Below the pieces are notes generated by a model. It was not told where the DNA came from and made no database searches. It saw only the letters and a list, made by a program, of their open reading frames with translations. Positions 31,002 through 39,420 of a stretch of 64,000 nucleotides of DNA are shown in pieces (the first letter of the stretch is position 1; each line of letters starts with the position of its first letter). Made by a program: the position numbers and the translations under genes. Origin of the DNA: JAJFVC01 sp039698075 (GTDB lineage: Bacteria > Planctomycetota > Planctomycetia > Pirellulales > Thermoguttaceae); NCBI GenBank assembly GCA_039698075.1, contig JBDKTJ010000060.1, forward strand, positions 1-64,000, in the 5' to 3' direction.

Positions 31002-32243
31002 ATGGAAGGCAATATCTTCGACATCCCGGCGTTCAACTACAGCACCTTGGCCGAGCAAGTTGCCAAGCTGAATAAGCGAGCGGTGAAGCTAGGCTGCGAG
31101 CCGATGCGGCTCACGGTCGTTCGTGAGTTTGAGATTGAACGTGAGTCGCCCTCCGGCGTGAAGCACATGCACAAACGTATGGAGATCAAATTGGAGGGTG
31201 AGACGCCGAAATTCAACGGTTGGAGCCTATTGGCGGCCATCGAAATGCAGCCGAACGGGGAGAATCTGGTTCGTTGTGTGCCTGGAAAGACGGTTCCTGA
31301 ACAATATCGAATGACGGACACGCATTGTGACCACTGCAAGAGCGATCGCCGGCGCAAGGAAGTCTTCATTCTCGGCCACGAGGACGGCCGCTTCGCGCAA
31401 GTCGGCCGCCAGTGCATCGTTGACTTCCTCGGCCGCATTTCCGCTGGATGCCTCGCGGCGCGTGCGACCTGGGAGTTGTCGCTGTTGAAGACCTGCGAGA
31501 ACGCTAGAGACGAGGACTACTGCGGCGGATTCGGTGAGTTTCACCGCGACATTACCGAGTTCCTGGCCGTGGTCGCCATCGTCGTGCGTCGGCTCGGCTG
31601 GGTGTCTCGTCAGATGGCGATGGACGCCAGTCGTGATGGACAATCGACTTCGCAGATCGCGCGGTATCTCATCACGGGCAAGCGAGACGAGCCGATGGCA
31701 AAGTTCGTCCGCGACAATCAACTCTACGTGGAGGATCGAGACCAAAAACTGGCCCAGGAAGTCCTCGAATGGGCGCGAAATCAGCCAAAAGATGGCGTTG
31801 CGGACTACATTTACAATCTTGGCGTATCTTGTCGGCAGGATTCCGTCACCTACAAGACCATCGGCATCGTCGCCAGCGCGATCGCCGCCTACCAGCGGCA
31901 TCTTGACAAGGAAGCGGAGTTGAACATTCGCCGCTCCAAAAAATTGGAATCAAAGCACGTCGGCGCGATCAAAGAGCGTAAGGATTTCGAGAACGTCGAA
32001 ATCACGAGGATGCGATACTGTGACAGCCCCTTCGGAGTAAAGACGTTGGTTACGTTCCAAGACCCGGACGGCAACGTCCTAATCTGGTGGGCGTCCAAGG
32101 AACTAGACGACGTTGAGGAAGGCGACCGGGCGACCATTCGCGGCACGATCTCGAAGCACGGAGAGTACAACGGAGTCGCCCAAACCGAGTTGAAGCGGGT
32201 CACGATCACGAAAATCGAGCCGCCGGCCGCATCGGCGGCCTGA
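31002..32243 (+). CDS. Zinc-module and OB-fold-like phage DNA/RNA-binding protein
   Basis: 413 residues. After an alpha/beta N-terminal domain comes CDHCKSDRRRKEVFILGHEDG with VGRQCIVDFLG (about residues 108-142), a Cys4-like module I associate with proteins of phages and plasmids. A long helical middle follows, and the last 80 residues (TLVTFQDPDGNVLIWWAS... TIRGTISKHGEYNG) look like an OB fold. A single-strand binding or replication accessory role is likely but unproven. The ATG is so close to the -10 box that the mRNA may be leaderless. Confidence 0.65.
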   Translation: MEGNIFDIPAFNYSTLAEQVAKLNKRAVKLGCEPMRLTVVREFEIERESPSGVKHMHKRMEIKLEGETPKFNGWSLLAAIEMQPNGENLVRCVPGKTVPEQYRMTDTHCDHCKSDRRRKEVFILGHEDGRFAQVGRQCIVDFLGRISAGCLAARATWELSLLKTCENARDEDYCGGFGEFHRDITEFLAVVAIVVRRLGWVSRQMAMDASRDGQSTSQIARYLITGKRDEPMAKFVRDNQLYVEDRDQKLAQEVLEWARNQPKDGVADYIYNLGVSCRQDSVTYKTIGIVASAIAAYQRHLDKEAELNIRRSKKLESKHVGAIKERKDFENVEITRMRYCDSPFGVKTLVTFQDPDGNVLIWWASKELDDVEEGDRATIRGTISKHGEYNGVAQTELKRVTITKIEPPAASAA

Positions 32244-32259
32244 ATTCTACTCCAAAACG

Positions 32260-32271
32260 GCGTGTAAACGC
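32260..32271 (-). promoter_or_regulatory. GCGTTTACACGC site 2
   Basis: Reverse-strand copy of the 12-mer, 31 bases before the next start codon, a position suited to an operator. Confidence 0.4.
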
Positions 32272-32301
32272 TGATTTCATTGTTGGAGGACTAGAGTTCC
32301 C

Positions 32302-33087
32302 ATGAAAATGGCATCCCACTGGCTGTACTACGTCGCCGAACAAGCCAGAATTCGTGAAGCGAACTTCGGTGTCGTTGCCATGTTAGGTGGCGAGTCGCTT
32401 CGCGGCGAGAATATCCCGTCGTTGCTCGATCAGTTGAATCATCGTGACTGTGCCAACACGTCGGTGCTCTACACCTTCTGCGAACCCTGCGACCTGGTGC
32501 GGCGGACTGCGGAGAGGTTGGGTGTGGAAGCGATGTACTACGTCCTGCATCGTGCAGACATACAAAGACTCATCTCTGAGCACGGGGCCTCATCAAAACT
32601 GCTCGATGTGGACGTGGAGGACGGGATTTCGGCCTTCATGGGCACGTTTGATAACCGAATCAGGCGTGAAATCCTCCAAAACTGGGGTCTCAAGCTGAAT
32701 CACGGCCCTTCGCGTGAGAATCCCAAGTCACAGACACACTGGTTACGGCGTGTGGTGAAGAAGGCTCGCGTGCTAAGGTCCAACTACATCTATCTCGTGC
32801 GTGACGGCAAACTTGTCGGTGAAGGTCGTGATGTGAGCGAGTTGTTGCTGCAAGATCATGTGCCTTCGACATACAAGGACGCGATGCTTTGCACCTTCCG
32901 TGAATTGACGCCGTTGGAGCTGGGTCGCGTGTTGGACATCGGTGTTCGACGCATCTATGCAGCAATTCGCAAAGCGGACGCCAAGTTGCTGAAAATCTGG
33001 CCGGATACCGATGGCTTTGACGTGAAAATCGTCAATCGGGTCCGCAATGAGTTGCTTCCCACATTGACGGAGGGCTGGGATGTCTGA
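32302..33087 (+). CDS. Unrecognised protein (261 aa)
   Basis: GGAGG lies upstream of ATG 32302. The middle has TFCEPCDLVRRTAERLGVEAMYYVLHRADI and the C-terminal half ends in a basic helical region. It reads like a folded enzyme, possibly nucleotide or DNA related, but no family could be named. Overlaps the next gene by eight bases. Confidence 0.6.
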   Translation: MKMASHWLYYVAEQARIREANFGVVAMLGGESLRGENIPSLLDQLNHRDCANTSVLYTFCEPCDLVRRTAERLGVEAMYYVLHRADIQRLISEHGASSKLLDVDVEDGISAFMGTFDNRIRREILQNWGLKLNHGPSRENPKSQTHWLRRVVKKARVLRSNYIYLVRDGKLVGEGRDVSELLLQDHVPSTYKDAMLCTFRELTPLELGRVLDIGVRRIYAAIRKADAKLLKIWPDTDGFDVKIVNRVRNELLPTLTEGWDV

Positions 33088-33328
33088 GAAAAAGTTCATC
33101 AGGCCGCCGGGACACGCGGATTGCAGGGTCAGCACGCACGTCGGCGACTGTCTTACGTTCGGCCGTGGCAAATTGGACGGCAACGGCTTCTGGTCGGTTC
33201 CGTGCGAAGAGTGCGCCCGTGCTCACGAGCAGCAATTCCCCGAGGACGGCCCCTGCTGGCCGCACACGGACGAGGACTTATTGAAGATGGGCTTCTCGGC
33301 CGAGGATGTTGCGAAACAACATCAATGA
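33080..33328 (+). CDS. Small Cys/His protein (82 aa)
   Basis: Contains VPCEECARAHEQQF and other Cys and His that may bind metal. Overlaps the previous gene by eight bases. Function unknown. Confidence 0.55.
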   Translation: MSEKKFIRPPGHADCRVSTHVGDCLTFGRGKLDGNGFWSVPCEECARAHEQQFPEDGPCWPHTDEDLLKMGFSAEDVAKQHQ

Positions 33329-33335
33329 TTTTCAC

Positions 33336-33363
33336 TTGACTTACACCAATTTTGGTGTATAGT
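33336..33363 (+). promoter_or_regulatory. Operator-promoter R14 with perfect palindrome
   Basis: TTGACT, then TACACCAATTTTGGTG, then TATAGT. TACACCAATTTTGGTGTA is a perfect inverted repeat in which both arms differ from R3 by a compensating change. Confidence 0.85.
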
Positions 33364-33382
33364 TGAGTAGAGGTACAGAGCA

Positions 33383-34015
33383 ATGAACAGAGAAGCATGG
33401 CTTACCGAGTGCATGGAGAAGTTGCGACCGAACTTCCAAGGCATGGGCTTTGAGTTGCCGCAGAAGATTCGCGTCTCATGCTCCTGGCCGTCGAAGAGCG
33501 GCTTGGCGGCGAAGAAGAAGCGCATCGGCGAGGCATGGTCGTCGAAGAATAGCGGCGACAACTCGTTCGAGGTTTTCATCAGCCCCGTGCTCAAAGACCC
33601 GATAGACGTGGCCGCGGTGCTGGTCCACGAGTTATGTCACTGTGCGGTTGGCCTGGAAGACGGCCATCGTGGTAAGTTCCCGAAGTGTGCCAAAGCCCTG
33701 GGCCTCGAAGGCAAGATGACCGCCACGACTCCGAGCGCCGATCTGCGTGTCGAGTTGGAACGGATTACGGCCGAGATCGGCGACTACCCTCATGCCGAGT
33801 TGAAGCACTCTAATGCCCCGCCGAAGCAAGGCACCCGGATGCTCAAAGTCGTCTGCGTCGAATGCGAGTGCATCGTCCGCATGACTCAGAAGTGGCTCGA
33901 TGAAGTAGGGCCGCCGACGTGCGCCTGCGGAGGGCAGATGATGCTAGACGGGGAAATGCCCGAGGATGAAGTTCCAGCCGGTGAGCCGAAGGAAGCCGAG
34001 GTAGCCGCTGCATGA
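33383..34015 (+). CDS. SprT-like zinc metalloprotease
   Basis: 210 residues with VHELCHCAVGLEDGH: His82, Glu83 and His86 form the HExxH site, and His95 is a possible third ligand. This is the SprT/Spartan pattern; relatives cut DNA-protein crosslinks. A C-terminal zinc ribbon (CVECE ... CACGG) is also family-like. Placed among DNA-metabolism genes under promoter R14. An acidic tail ends the protein. Confidence 0.75.
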   Translation: MNREAWLTECMEKLRPNFQGMGFELPQKIRVSCSWPSKSGLAAKKKRIGEAWSSKNSGDNSFEVFISPVLKDPIDVAAVLVHELCHCAVGLEDGHRGKFPKCAKALGLEGKMTATTPSADLRVELERITAEIGDYPHAELKHSNAPPKQGTRMLKVVCVECECIVRMTQKWLDEVGPPTCACGGQMMLDGEMPEDEVPAGEPKEAEVAAA

Positions 34016-34506
34016 TCGAAGTCGGCCAGAAATACGGTGTCAACATAGTTTGGAAGGTCATTCGCATTGACGGGGCAAAGGTCTGGATTGAAGACAGGAA
34101 GGGTCGGCAGACCTATCGTTTTCAGTCTGACGAGTTGTTCCAGAAGCCTTACGCGCGGAAGGTTCCAAGATATGGCCGCAAGAAGCGGAGTATCAACTAC
34201 GGCGACCATTTTGGCGACGTGGTGATAAGCCGTGTCGTGGGGATTATTTCCGATGGAACGGTTGTCTTGGAAGGTCCGACCGGCCGGCGACGTGAGGCAA
34301 AATTGTCGGACGCCGCCATGCAGATTCCTCGTGGTCTTGGTCCTAGCGACAAACGGTACGAGTTGCAGACCGGCGACATCGTTCGCGGCTGGGTGATCGT
34401 TGAAGTGCTCGATGATGGCACCTACAAGTTGCAATCCCAGAAGAACCCCGAGAGACAGCAGGTTGTGAACCGATCGTCCACGCTCTTCCGGCCAATTCGC
34501 CTGTAG
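34012..34506 (+). CDS. Unrecognised beta-rich basic protein (164 aa)
   Basis: ATGA overlap with the protease gene. Several short KOW/SH3-like repeats are suggested by KVIRIDGAKVWIEDRKG, GDVVISRVVGIISDGTVVLEG and GDIVRGWVIVEVLDDGTYKL. May bind nucleic acid together with the SprT-like protein. Confidence 0.55.
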   Translation: MIEVGQKYGVNIVWKVIRIDGAKVWIEDRKGRQTYRFQSDELFQKPYARKVPRYGRKKRSINYGDHFGDVVISRVVGIISDGTVVLEGPTGRRREAKLSDAAMQIPRGLGPSDKRYELQTGDIVRGWVIVEVLDDGTYKLQSQKNPERQQVVNRSSTLFRPIRL

Positions 34507-34510
34507 TCGC

Positions 34511-34538
34511 TGGACTTACTCCACTTTTGTGGTAGAGT
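34511..34538 (+). promoter_or_regulatory. Operator-promoter R15
   Basis: TGGACT, spacer TACTCCACTTTTGTGG, TAGAGT; ATG 34560 follows after AAGGGAGACAACA. Confidence 0.75.
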
Positions 34539-34559
34539 ATAGTATAAAGGGAGACAACA

Positions 34560-35324
34560 ATGAGCACGGCAACTGATGAATCCAAGCTGTATGTGTCCTA
34601 CTACCGTGTGAGCACGAAGAAACAGGGCGACAGTGGCTTGGGTCTTGAGGCCCAGCAACGTGACGTGGCAACATTGACAAGCCATGAGGGCGGCACCGTG
34701 ATCGCCGACTATGTTGAAGTCGAGACAGGGAAGATGGCTGCTCGTCCGAAGTTGCAGGAAGCAATCAATCACGCACGTCTGTCAAATGCGACTTTGGTTG
34801 TGGCGAAGTTAGATCGTCTCGCCCGCAACGTCCTTTTCACGGCCGCATTGATGGAGTCCGGCGTCGATTTCGTCGCGTGTGACAACCCGAAGGCGACACG
34901 CTTCACGATTCATATTCTCGCGGCTGTCGCCGAGCAGGAGGCCGCCGCCATTAGTCGCCGAACGAAAGACGCTTTGCTGAGCGCAAAGCTGCGGGGCAAA
35001 CTCCTCGGCTCGCAACGTCCTGGCTTTTGGGATGACCCGAAGCGTGCTGCCGCGCGTCAGCGAGGCGGCGTGAAAGGTCGCCCCTTGGCCTGGGCGGCAA
35101 ATGCCGAGAAGGCTCGGAAGCATTATGCGTTCCTGCTGCCAGAGATCAAACGGCAGCGAGAAGAAGGGGCGACTTTGCAGCAGATCGTTGATTGGCTCAG
35201 TGAACGTCGCCATACCACACGCCGAGGTACACCGTTCACCGTCAAGAAACTCCGCGAGATCATCGCTCGCTACCTGGGGAAGGAATACCTGGGGAATCGC
35301 AACCACGTACTCCAACATTCCTAA
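34560..35324 (+). CDS. Serine recombinase (resolvase/invertase family)
   Basis: 254 residues with an intact catalytic domain: YYRVST (nucleophile Ser18), QGDSGLGLEAQ, KLDRLARN (Asp and Arg in place) and AEQEAAAISRRT. The helical C-terminal region is longer than in Tn3 resolvase but far shorter than in large serine integrases. It catalyses cut-and-rejoin between two sites through a 5' phosphoserine link. It could integrate or resolve the element or invert a segment; no inverted pair of sites was found here. Confidence 0.85.
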   Translation: MSTATDESKLYVSYYRVSTKKQGDSGLGLEAQQRDVATLTSHEGGTVIADYVEVETGKMAARPKLQEAINHARLSNATLVVAKLDRLARNVLFTAALMESGVDFVACDNPKATRFTIHILAAVAEQEAAAISRRTKDALLSAKLRGKLLGSQRPGFWDDPKRAAARQRGGVKGRPLAWAANAEKARKHYAFLLPEIKRQREEGATLQQIVDWLSERRHTTRRGTPFTVKKLREIIARYLGKEYLGNRNHVLQHS

Positions 35325-35330
35325 CTCATC

Positions 35331-36293
35331 ATGCCCAAGATTTGTTACGTCAAGAAGAACTTCCGCGAAGACACGCTGGCGATTATTGCCAAGGCCAATC
35401 GGGTCATCGACGCCTACATGAAGCAGGGCTTCAAGCTGACGTTGAGACAGTTGTACTACCAATTCATCGCCAAGGACTTGTTGCCCGATTCGTGGATCGA
35501 CCCGGAATACAACCTCGAACACGGGCTGCCAGCGGACACGAAGAATACGATGAAAAACTACAAACATCTGGGTGACATCATCAACGACGCCCGGCTCGCT
35601 GGCCTGATCGACTGGACGGCTATCGAGGACCGCACGCGGAATCTCCAAACGCATTCGGCGTGGGAGAATCCGTATGACATCGTGCGGGCATGTGCCAACC
35701 AATTCACGGTCAACTTGTGGGATCAACAATCGGTCCACGTTGAAGTGTGGATCGAGAAAGAGGCTCTTATCGGCGTGATCGAGAACGTCTGCACCGAGTT
35801 GCAGGTGCCGTTCTTCGCCTGTAAGGGCTATACGTCGCAGTCCGAGATGTGGGAAGCTGCCCAACGCTTGAAGCGGTTCGAGCGTGACGGTCTCGAAACG
35901 GTCGTCATTCACCTGGGCGACCATGACCCCTCCGGTAAAGACATGACCCGCGACATTGAAGAGCGGTTGAACCTATTTGGTTCCAGCGTCACGATTGACC
36001 GCATCGCGTTGACGTGGGAGCAGATCGAAGAGTACAGCCCGCCGCCCAACCCGGCGAAGACCACCGACGCCCGGTATGCCAAGTATCAGGAAGAGTTCGG
36101 GGACGACTCGTGGGAGTTGGATGCCCTCGAACCACAGATCATGGCGGACTTGATTCGTGAAGCCGTAGAGCGGCGTATTGACCAGGATTGCTGGCAGCAG
36201 GCTTTGGAGCGTCGAGACAGTGGCCGCGAACAGTTGACGCTTGTGGCCGGCAAATGGGATGACGTGCTTGAATACTTGGACACCGATGAATAG
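35331..36293 (+). CDS. Spo11/topoisomerase VI A-like protein
   Basis: 320 residues with the type IIB topoisomerase A layout: RQLYYQF (39-45) with a candidate catalytic Tyr, an alpha/beta region, and a Toprim-like part with WIEKEA (140-145) and LGDHDPSGKD (195-204) supplying the acidic metal ligands. It also contains GYTSQSEMW and PPPNPAKTTD, blocks I associate with phage and mobile-element members often called Mini-A. It starts six bases after the recombinase. A GHKL ATPase lies 468 bases downstream and may be its partner. Confidence 0.75.
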   Translation: MPKICYVKKNFREDTLAIIAKANRVIDAYMKQGFKLTLRQLYYQFIAKDLLPDSWIDPEYNLEHGLPADTKNTMKNYKHLGDIINDARLAGLIDWTAIEDRTRNLQTHSAWENPYDIVRACANQFTVNLWDQQSVHVEVWIEKEALIGVIENVCTELQVPFFACKGYTSQSEMWEAAQRLKRFERDGLETVVIHLGDHDPSGKDMTRDIEERLNLFGSSVTIDRIALTWEQIEEYSPPPNPAKTTDARYAKYQEEFGDDSWELDALEPQIMADLIREAVERRIDQDCWQQALERRDSGREQLTLVAGKWDDVLEYLDTDE

Positions 36294-36312
36294 TTACGAC
36301 TACTGATCCGAT

Positions 36313-36522
36313 ATGGCGATTGCGACGAAGATGAAGACGAAAAAATGCGAGGATGGCTGGTGGGTCATCGACCTTCCAATGGGTTGCGACGATTGCGGCC
36401 CATACCCGACGAAGGATGCGGCCGAGGAGACGATGCGAGGACTGAAACGAACCTTCGACAACTGGGACGATCATTCGTTCTTCACCTGCGAGAAGCGTGG
36501 AACCAAAGATGCACACCGTTGA
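36313..36522 (+). CDS. Small protein (69 aa)
   Basis: Starts MAIATKMKTKKCEDGWWVIDLPMGCDDCGPY. CEDGWWVIDLP followed by a Cys pair and a basic helix looks like a small phage adaptor fold. Unknown. Confidence 0.5.
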   Translation: MAIATKMKTKKCEDGWWVIDLPMGCDDCGPYPTKDAAEETMRGLKRTFDNWDDHSFFTCEKRGTKDAHR

Positions 36523-36721
36523 GTTCATACCCGCTAACTGGTTAGAGTTCTCCGCTTGGAATGCCGCGCACGGTCAACGGCTGTATGCTTACAGCCGCAC
36601 GATTGATGTCGAGCGACGAGTTCTCGATATTCCAGTTGTACGAGAGCGCCGTCAGGCGGAAACCGTTGAATCTGTCTTTAAGTTGCTTGACTTACGCCAA
36701 TTTCGCGGTAGAGTTGCGTAG
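36509..36721 (+). CDS. Small protein reading through promoter R16 (70 aa)
   Basis: ATG 36509 overlaps the preceding gene by 14 bases. Its last dozen codons (LLDLRQFRGRVA) are the translated promoter R16, so either the promoter evolved in coding sequence or the natural stop was lost. Unknown function. Confidence 0.45.
   Translation: MHTVEFIPANWLEFSAWNAAHGQRLYAYSRTIDVERRVLDIPVVRERRQAETVESVFKLLDLRQFRGRVA
36687..36714 (+). promoter_or_regulatory. Operator-promoter R16
   Basis: TTGACT, spacer TACGCCAATTTCGCGG, TAGAGT. Precedes the GHKL ATPase gene. Confidence 0.8.
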
Positions 36722-36761
36722 AGTTCAAGAACAACACTGCTTAGCATCCAGAGGATAACCC

Positions 36762-38189
36762 ATGTTCGCGTGCATTCAGAATCCCGGCATCGCTCCTGTC
36801 GAAGGCTTCACCTTGCTTGGCGTCAGCACTACCCGAGATTGCGGCGTGGCTGGCGTGATCGGACAGTTTGGCTCCGGCAACAAGCACGCCATCAACGTGC
36901 TCTTGCGGGCGGGCCTCAAGGTGTTCGTCTATTGCGGCCGGACGCGATTGGAGTTCTATACCCGCGATGACGAGATTAACGACGGCTTGATCCGCAAGGC
37001 GGTCAAACGTGTCATGTGCAAGATGGGCGGGACTTCCTCCAAGACCATCGACTTGGGATGGGTGCTCGACTTCGGTGCCATCGACTGGACCGATCTTGGC
37101 ATGGCGATGCGTGAGTTCGTCAGCAACGCCATCGACCGCACTGTGCGGGAAGAGGGCGGCGAGTTTCTGCCAGCGCTGAAAGCCGGTCGGCTCAGTGTCA
37201 CTATTGCCTCCGACGACAAGATGAAAGCGAAAGATGGCTACACGCGAGTCTACGTGGAGTTGAACGAGAGCGTTCAACGCTATGTCGGCGAATTGCCACG
37301 CCGCTTCCTCCACTTCTCGGATGACCCCGCGCAAGTCAAGAAGTCCTTCCTGCCAAAGGCCAATCGCAATCTGAACGGTAAGAAGACGGCTGTGATTTAC
37401 CGCGAAGGCGTCTACGTTCGTGAGATCGAAGACTATGAGGAGGAGTCAATCTATGACTACAACTTCAAGTCCGGTGAATTGCAGATCGACGAATCACGCA
37501 ATTCGAGCGACTGGGCGATTCGCGCGGCTATCGCCAAGCTGTATCGTACCGCGAGTTCGGTCGAATTGGCACCGCTCTTTCAAGCATTGACGGGGCCGAA
37601 GCCTTGTTTCGAGGACCATCTGGACCCTGACTACATCATCTCGACCTGGGACAAGCCGAAGACAGAGCAGTCAGTGGCGTGGCAGACGGCGTGGGAAGCG
37701 GTGGCTGGCGATGCCGTCCTCTGCGACAACGCGACCACGATTGTCGAGTTTGTTGAGCGGAAGGGTTACAAGGCTCTGCCAGTTCGGTCCCATCAGATGG
37801 TGGAAGCTGCCAAGCGATTCGGTGTGAAGACCGACGTGATGGTCCTCACGTCGAATGAACAAAAGGGCCGTGAGAAGTTGCCTCCTAGCGAGGCGGCGTC
37901 TGCTGCCGTCAACGAGGTTTGGGGTTGGTTGGAAAAGTACGGCTTGACCAACGGCAAGAAGAAGCCCGGCGTCGGATGTTTCCGCGACGTGATGAATGGT
38001 GGCAGCCAGACCCTTGGCTTCTGTGACGATGTGGGCGTCTACTTCGCGGACGATCATTGCTCGGGACGCAACAAGATGCTGTTGCAGACCGTCTTGGAAG
38101 AAGTGACGCACTGGTGTACGAAATCCTGCGATGGCTCCCGTGACCTGCAAGATTTCGCGTTTCGCATGGTCGTAGAAATCCTGGCGTAA
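36762..38189 (+). CDS. GHKL (Bergerat-fold) ATPase of phage type
   Basis: 475 residues. GQFGSGNKHAI (34-44) and REFVSNAID (117-125) match the ATP-lid and N-box (ExxxNA) signatures of the GHKL fold found in gyrase B, topoisomerase VI B, Hsp90 and MORC. The C-terminus has LEEVTHWCTKSCDGSRDLQDF, a conserved-looking block with possible metal ligands. Placed after the Spo11-like gene and under its own operator-promoter; a topoisomerase VI B-like role is suggested by this context but the transducer domain is not evident. Confidence 0.65.
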   Translation: MFACIQNPGIAPVEGFTLLGVSTTRDCGVAGVIGQFGSGNKHAINVLLRAGLKVFVYCGRTRLEFYTRDDEINDGLIRKAVKRVMCKMGGTSSKTIDLGWVLDFGAIDWTDLGMAMREFVSNAIDRTVREEGGEFLPALKAGRLSVTIASDDKMKAKDGYTRVYVELNESVQRYVGELPRRFLHFSDDPAQVKKSFLPKANRNLNGKKTAVIYREGVYVREIEDYEEESIYDYNFKSGELQIDESRNSSDWAIRAAIAKLYRTASSVELAPLFQALTGPKPCFEDHLDPDYIISTWDKPKTEQSVAWQTAWEAVAGDAVLCDNATTIVEFVERKGYKALPVRSHQMVEAAKRFGVKTDVMVLTSNEQKGREKLPPSEAASAAVNEVWGWLEKYGLTNGKKKPGVGCFRDVMNGGSQTLGFCDDVGVYFADDHCSGRNKMLLQTVLEEVTHWCTKSCDGSRDLQDFAFRMVVEILA

Positions 38190-38191
38190 AT

Positions 38192-38219
38192 GTGACTTCC
38201 GGCACTCTTACGATAAACG
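38192..38219 (+). promoter_or_regulatory. Degenerate operator-promoter R17
   Basis: GTGACT, spacer TCCGGCACTCTTACGA, TAAACG; correct spacing, weak matches. Confidence 0.4.
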
Positions 38220-38225
38220 TGCCTT

Positions 38226-38549
38226 ATGCCAATCGACGCCGACATCCTCGAATCCATCAACAAGAAGAGCCGTGAATGTGACTATCTGCTCGCGGTTCTT
38301 GATCTCTGGGCACAAGTGGAAGCCCAGGGGATCGCCCCGGAGACAGTGGCGTCGTTCGGCTTTGATCCAAAACTGTTGGAGGGGAAGGACGCCCGCGATT
38401 ACCGAAACTGTCGGGATCGTTTCGTGAATCCGCATCGTCAGCCGGACAACACCTATCGGACTTATTACCACAACTTTGTTCGTCTCAACGACGGCTCGAT
38501 TCAGCCACTTGATCCGATCTTGAAAGCGGTTCGCCGCACCGAGGAGTAA
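38226..38549 (+). CDS. Unrecognised protein (107 aa)
   Basis: Helical N-terminus (MPIDADILESINKKSRECDYLLAVLDLW) then a polar region with Arg and Tyr. The stop abuts the next start. Function unknown. Confidence 0.6.
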   Translation: MPIDADILESINKKSRECDYLLAVLDLWAQVEAQGIAPETVASFGFDPKLLEGKDARDYRNCRDRFVNPHRQPDNTYRTYYHNFVRLNDGSIQPLDPILKAVRRTEE

Positions 38550-39059
38550 ATGGGTAAGCGTGCAAAGATTGTTGCCGAGATTGAACGCCATCTAGCTCGA
38601 CTTGAGGACCGGCCCGGCTTGTGCCTCTACTACGCTCATCACGTCACGGCGGTTCTGTGGCGGCATGGGTATCGAGCCGTGATTCAAGCTGGTTCGTTGC
38701 AGTGGCCTCGGGTCCGCCGGGACGAGGACGACGGCGTGATGAACACTCACTTCGCCTACGAATGGACGCCGCAAACACCCGCGAGCGCGTTGTCAGTCGC
38801 CCTGGGCAATCTCCCCGAGATGCACGTATGGGTCGGGTTGGTCGAGCAACAAGAGATCGTGGACTTCACCACGCGCCACTTGAAGGCGTCCGCGATTGCT
38901 TTGGGCATGACCTGGACGGCCGCCGATCCGCCAGCCTATCTATGGTGCCCGGCGAATCAGACGCCGGACTGGGTGGTCTATCGGCCCAATCGTGATGCGT
39001 CTCTCTATGCCTGCAATTTGTTGAAGCGGCTTTTCAACCCGAATTATTTGCGACGGTGA
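38550..39059 (+). CDS. Possible papain-fold protein (169 aa)
   Basis: CLYYAHH near residue 27, HVWVGL near 92 and VDFTTRH near 102 are in the Cys-His-Asp order of papain-like or transglutaminase-like folds. Weak, motif-level reading. Adjacent to phage DNA-processing genes; substrate unknown. Confidence 0.4.
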   Translation: MGKRAKIVAEIERHLARLEDRPGLCLYYAHHVTAVLWRHGYRAVIQAGSLQWPRVRRDEDDGVMNTHFAYEWTPQTPASALSVALGNLPEMHVWVGLVEQQEIVDFTTRHLKASAIALGMTWTAADPPAYLWCPANQTPDWVVYRPNRDASLYACNLLKRLFNPNYLRR

Positions 39060-39061
39060 AC

Positions 39062-39090
39062 TTGCCTGCAAAAGAAACGTAAGGTAGAAT
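39062..39090 (+). promoter_or_regulatory. Plain sigma-70-like promoter
   Basis: TTGCCT, 17 bases, TAGAAT. No operator palindrome in the spacer, unlike the other phage promoters. Confidence 0.5.
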
Positions 39091-39126
39091 TGGCAAGGCA
39101 ACTACCTAGATCGCCAGGAACCCAAC

Positions 39127-39420
39127 ATGATTAAACGAGAAGTTTTCGGATGGGGGGTTCGCCTTACGGTTCAACCCTTTACGTCGGGTGAATACCAGCC
39201 TCTCACCATCCAATCAGACATTTGTCGATACAAGGCCGGGCGCGGCAGCGAAATCCGTATCACTTTTACCGGCGTTTCGGTCTCGCCACTTCGGATCGTC
39301 GATGCTCAGACGTGGCACGAGGCGATGGGTGCCATCATTTCGGAGACTCGTACTGTGGCGACCGAGATGAAGACGGCTGCCTCCAAGGCGGATGAAAAGA
39401 AGCCGGCGAAGAAGCGCTAG
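39127..39420 (+). CDS. Unrecognised protein (97 aa)
   Basis: Beta-rich body (EVFGWGVRLTVQPFTSG) with a Lys-rich tail (KADEKKPAKKR). Ends against two leftward genes. Possibly DNA binding. Confidence 0.55.
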   Translation: MIKREVFGWGVRLTVQPFTSGEYQPLTIQSDICRYKAGRGSEIRITFTGVSVSPLRIVDAQTWHEAMGAIISETRTVATEMKTAASKADEKKPAKKR

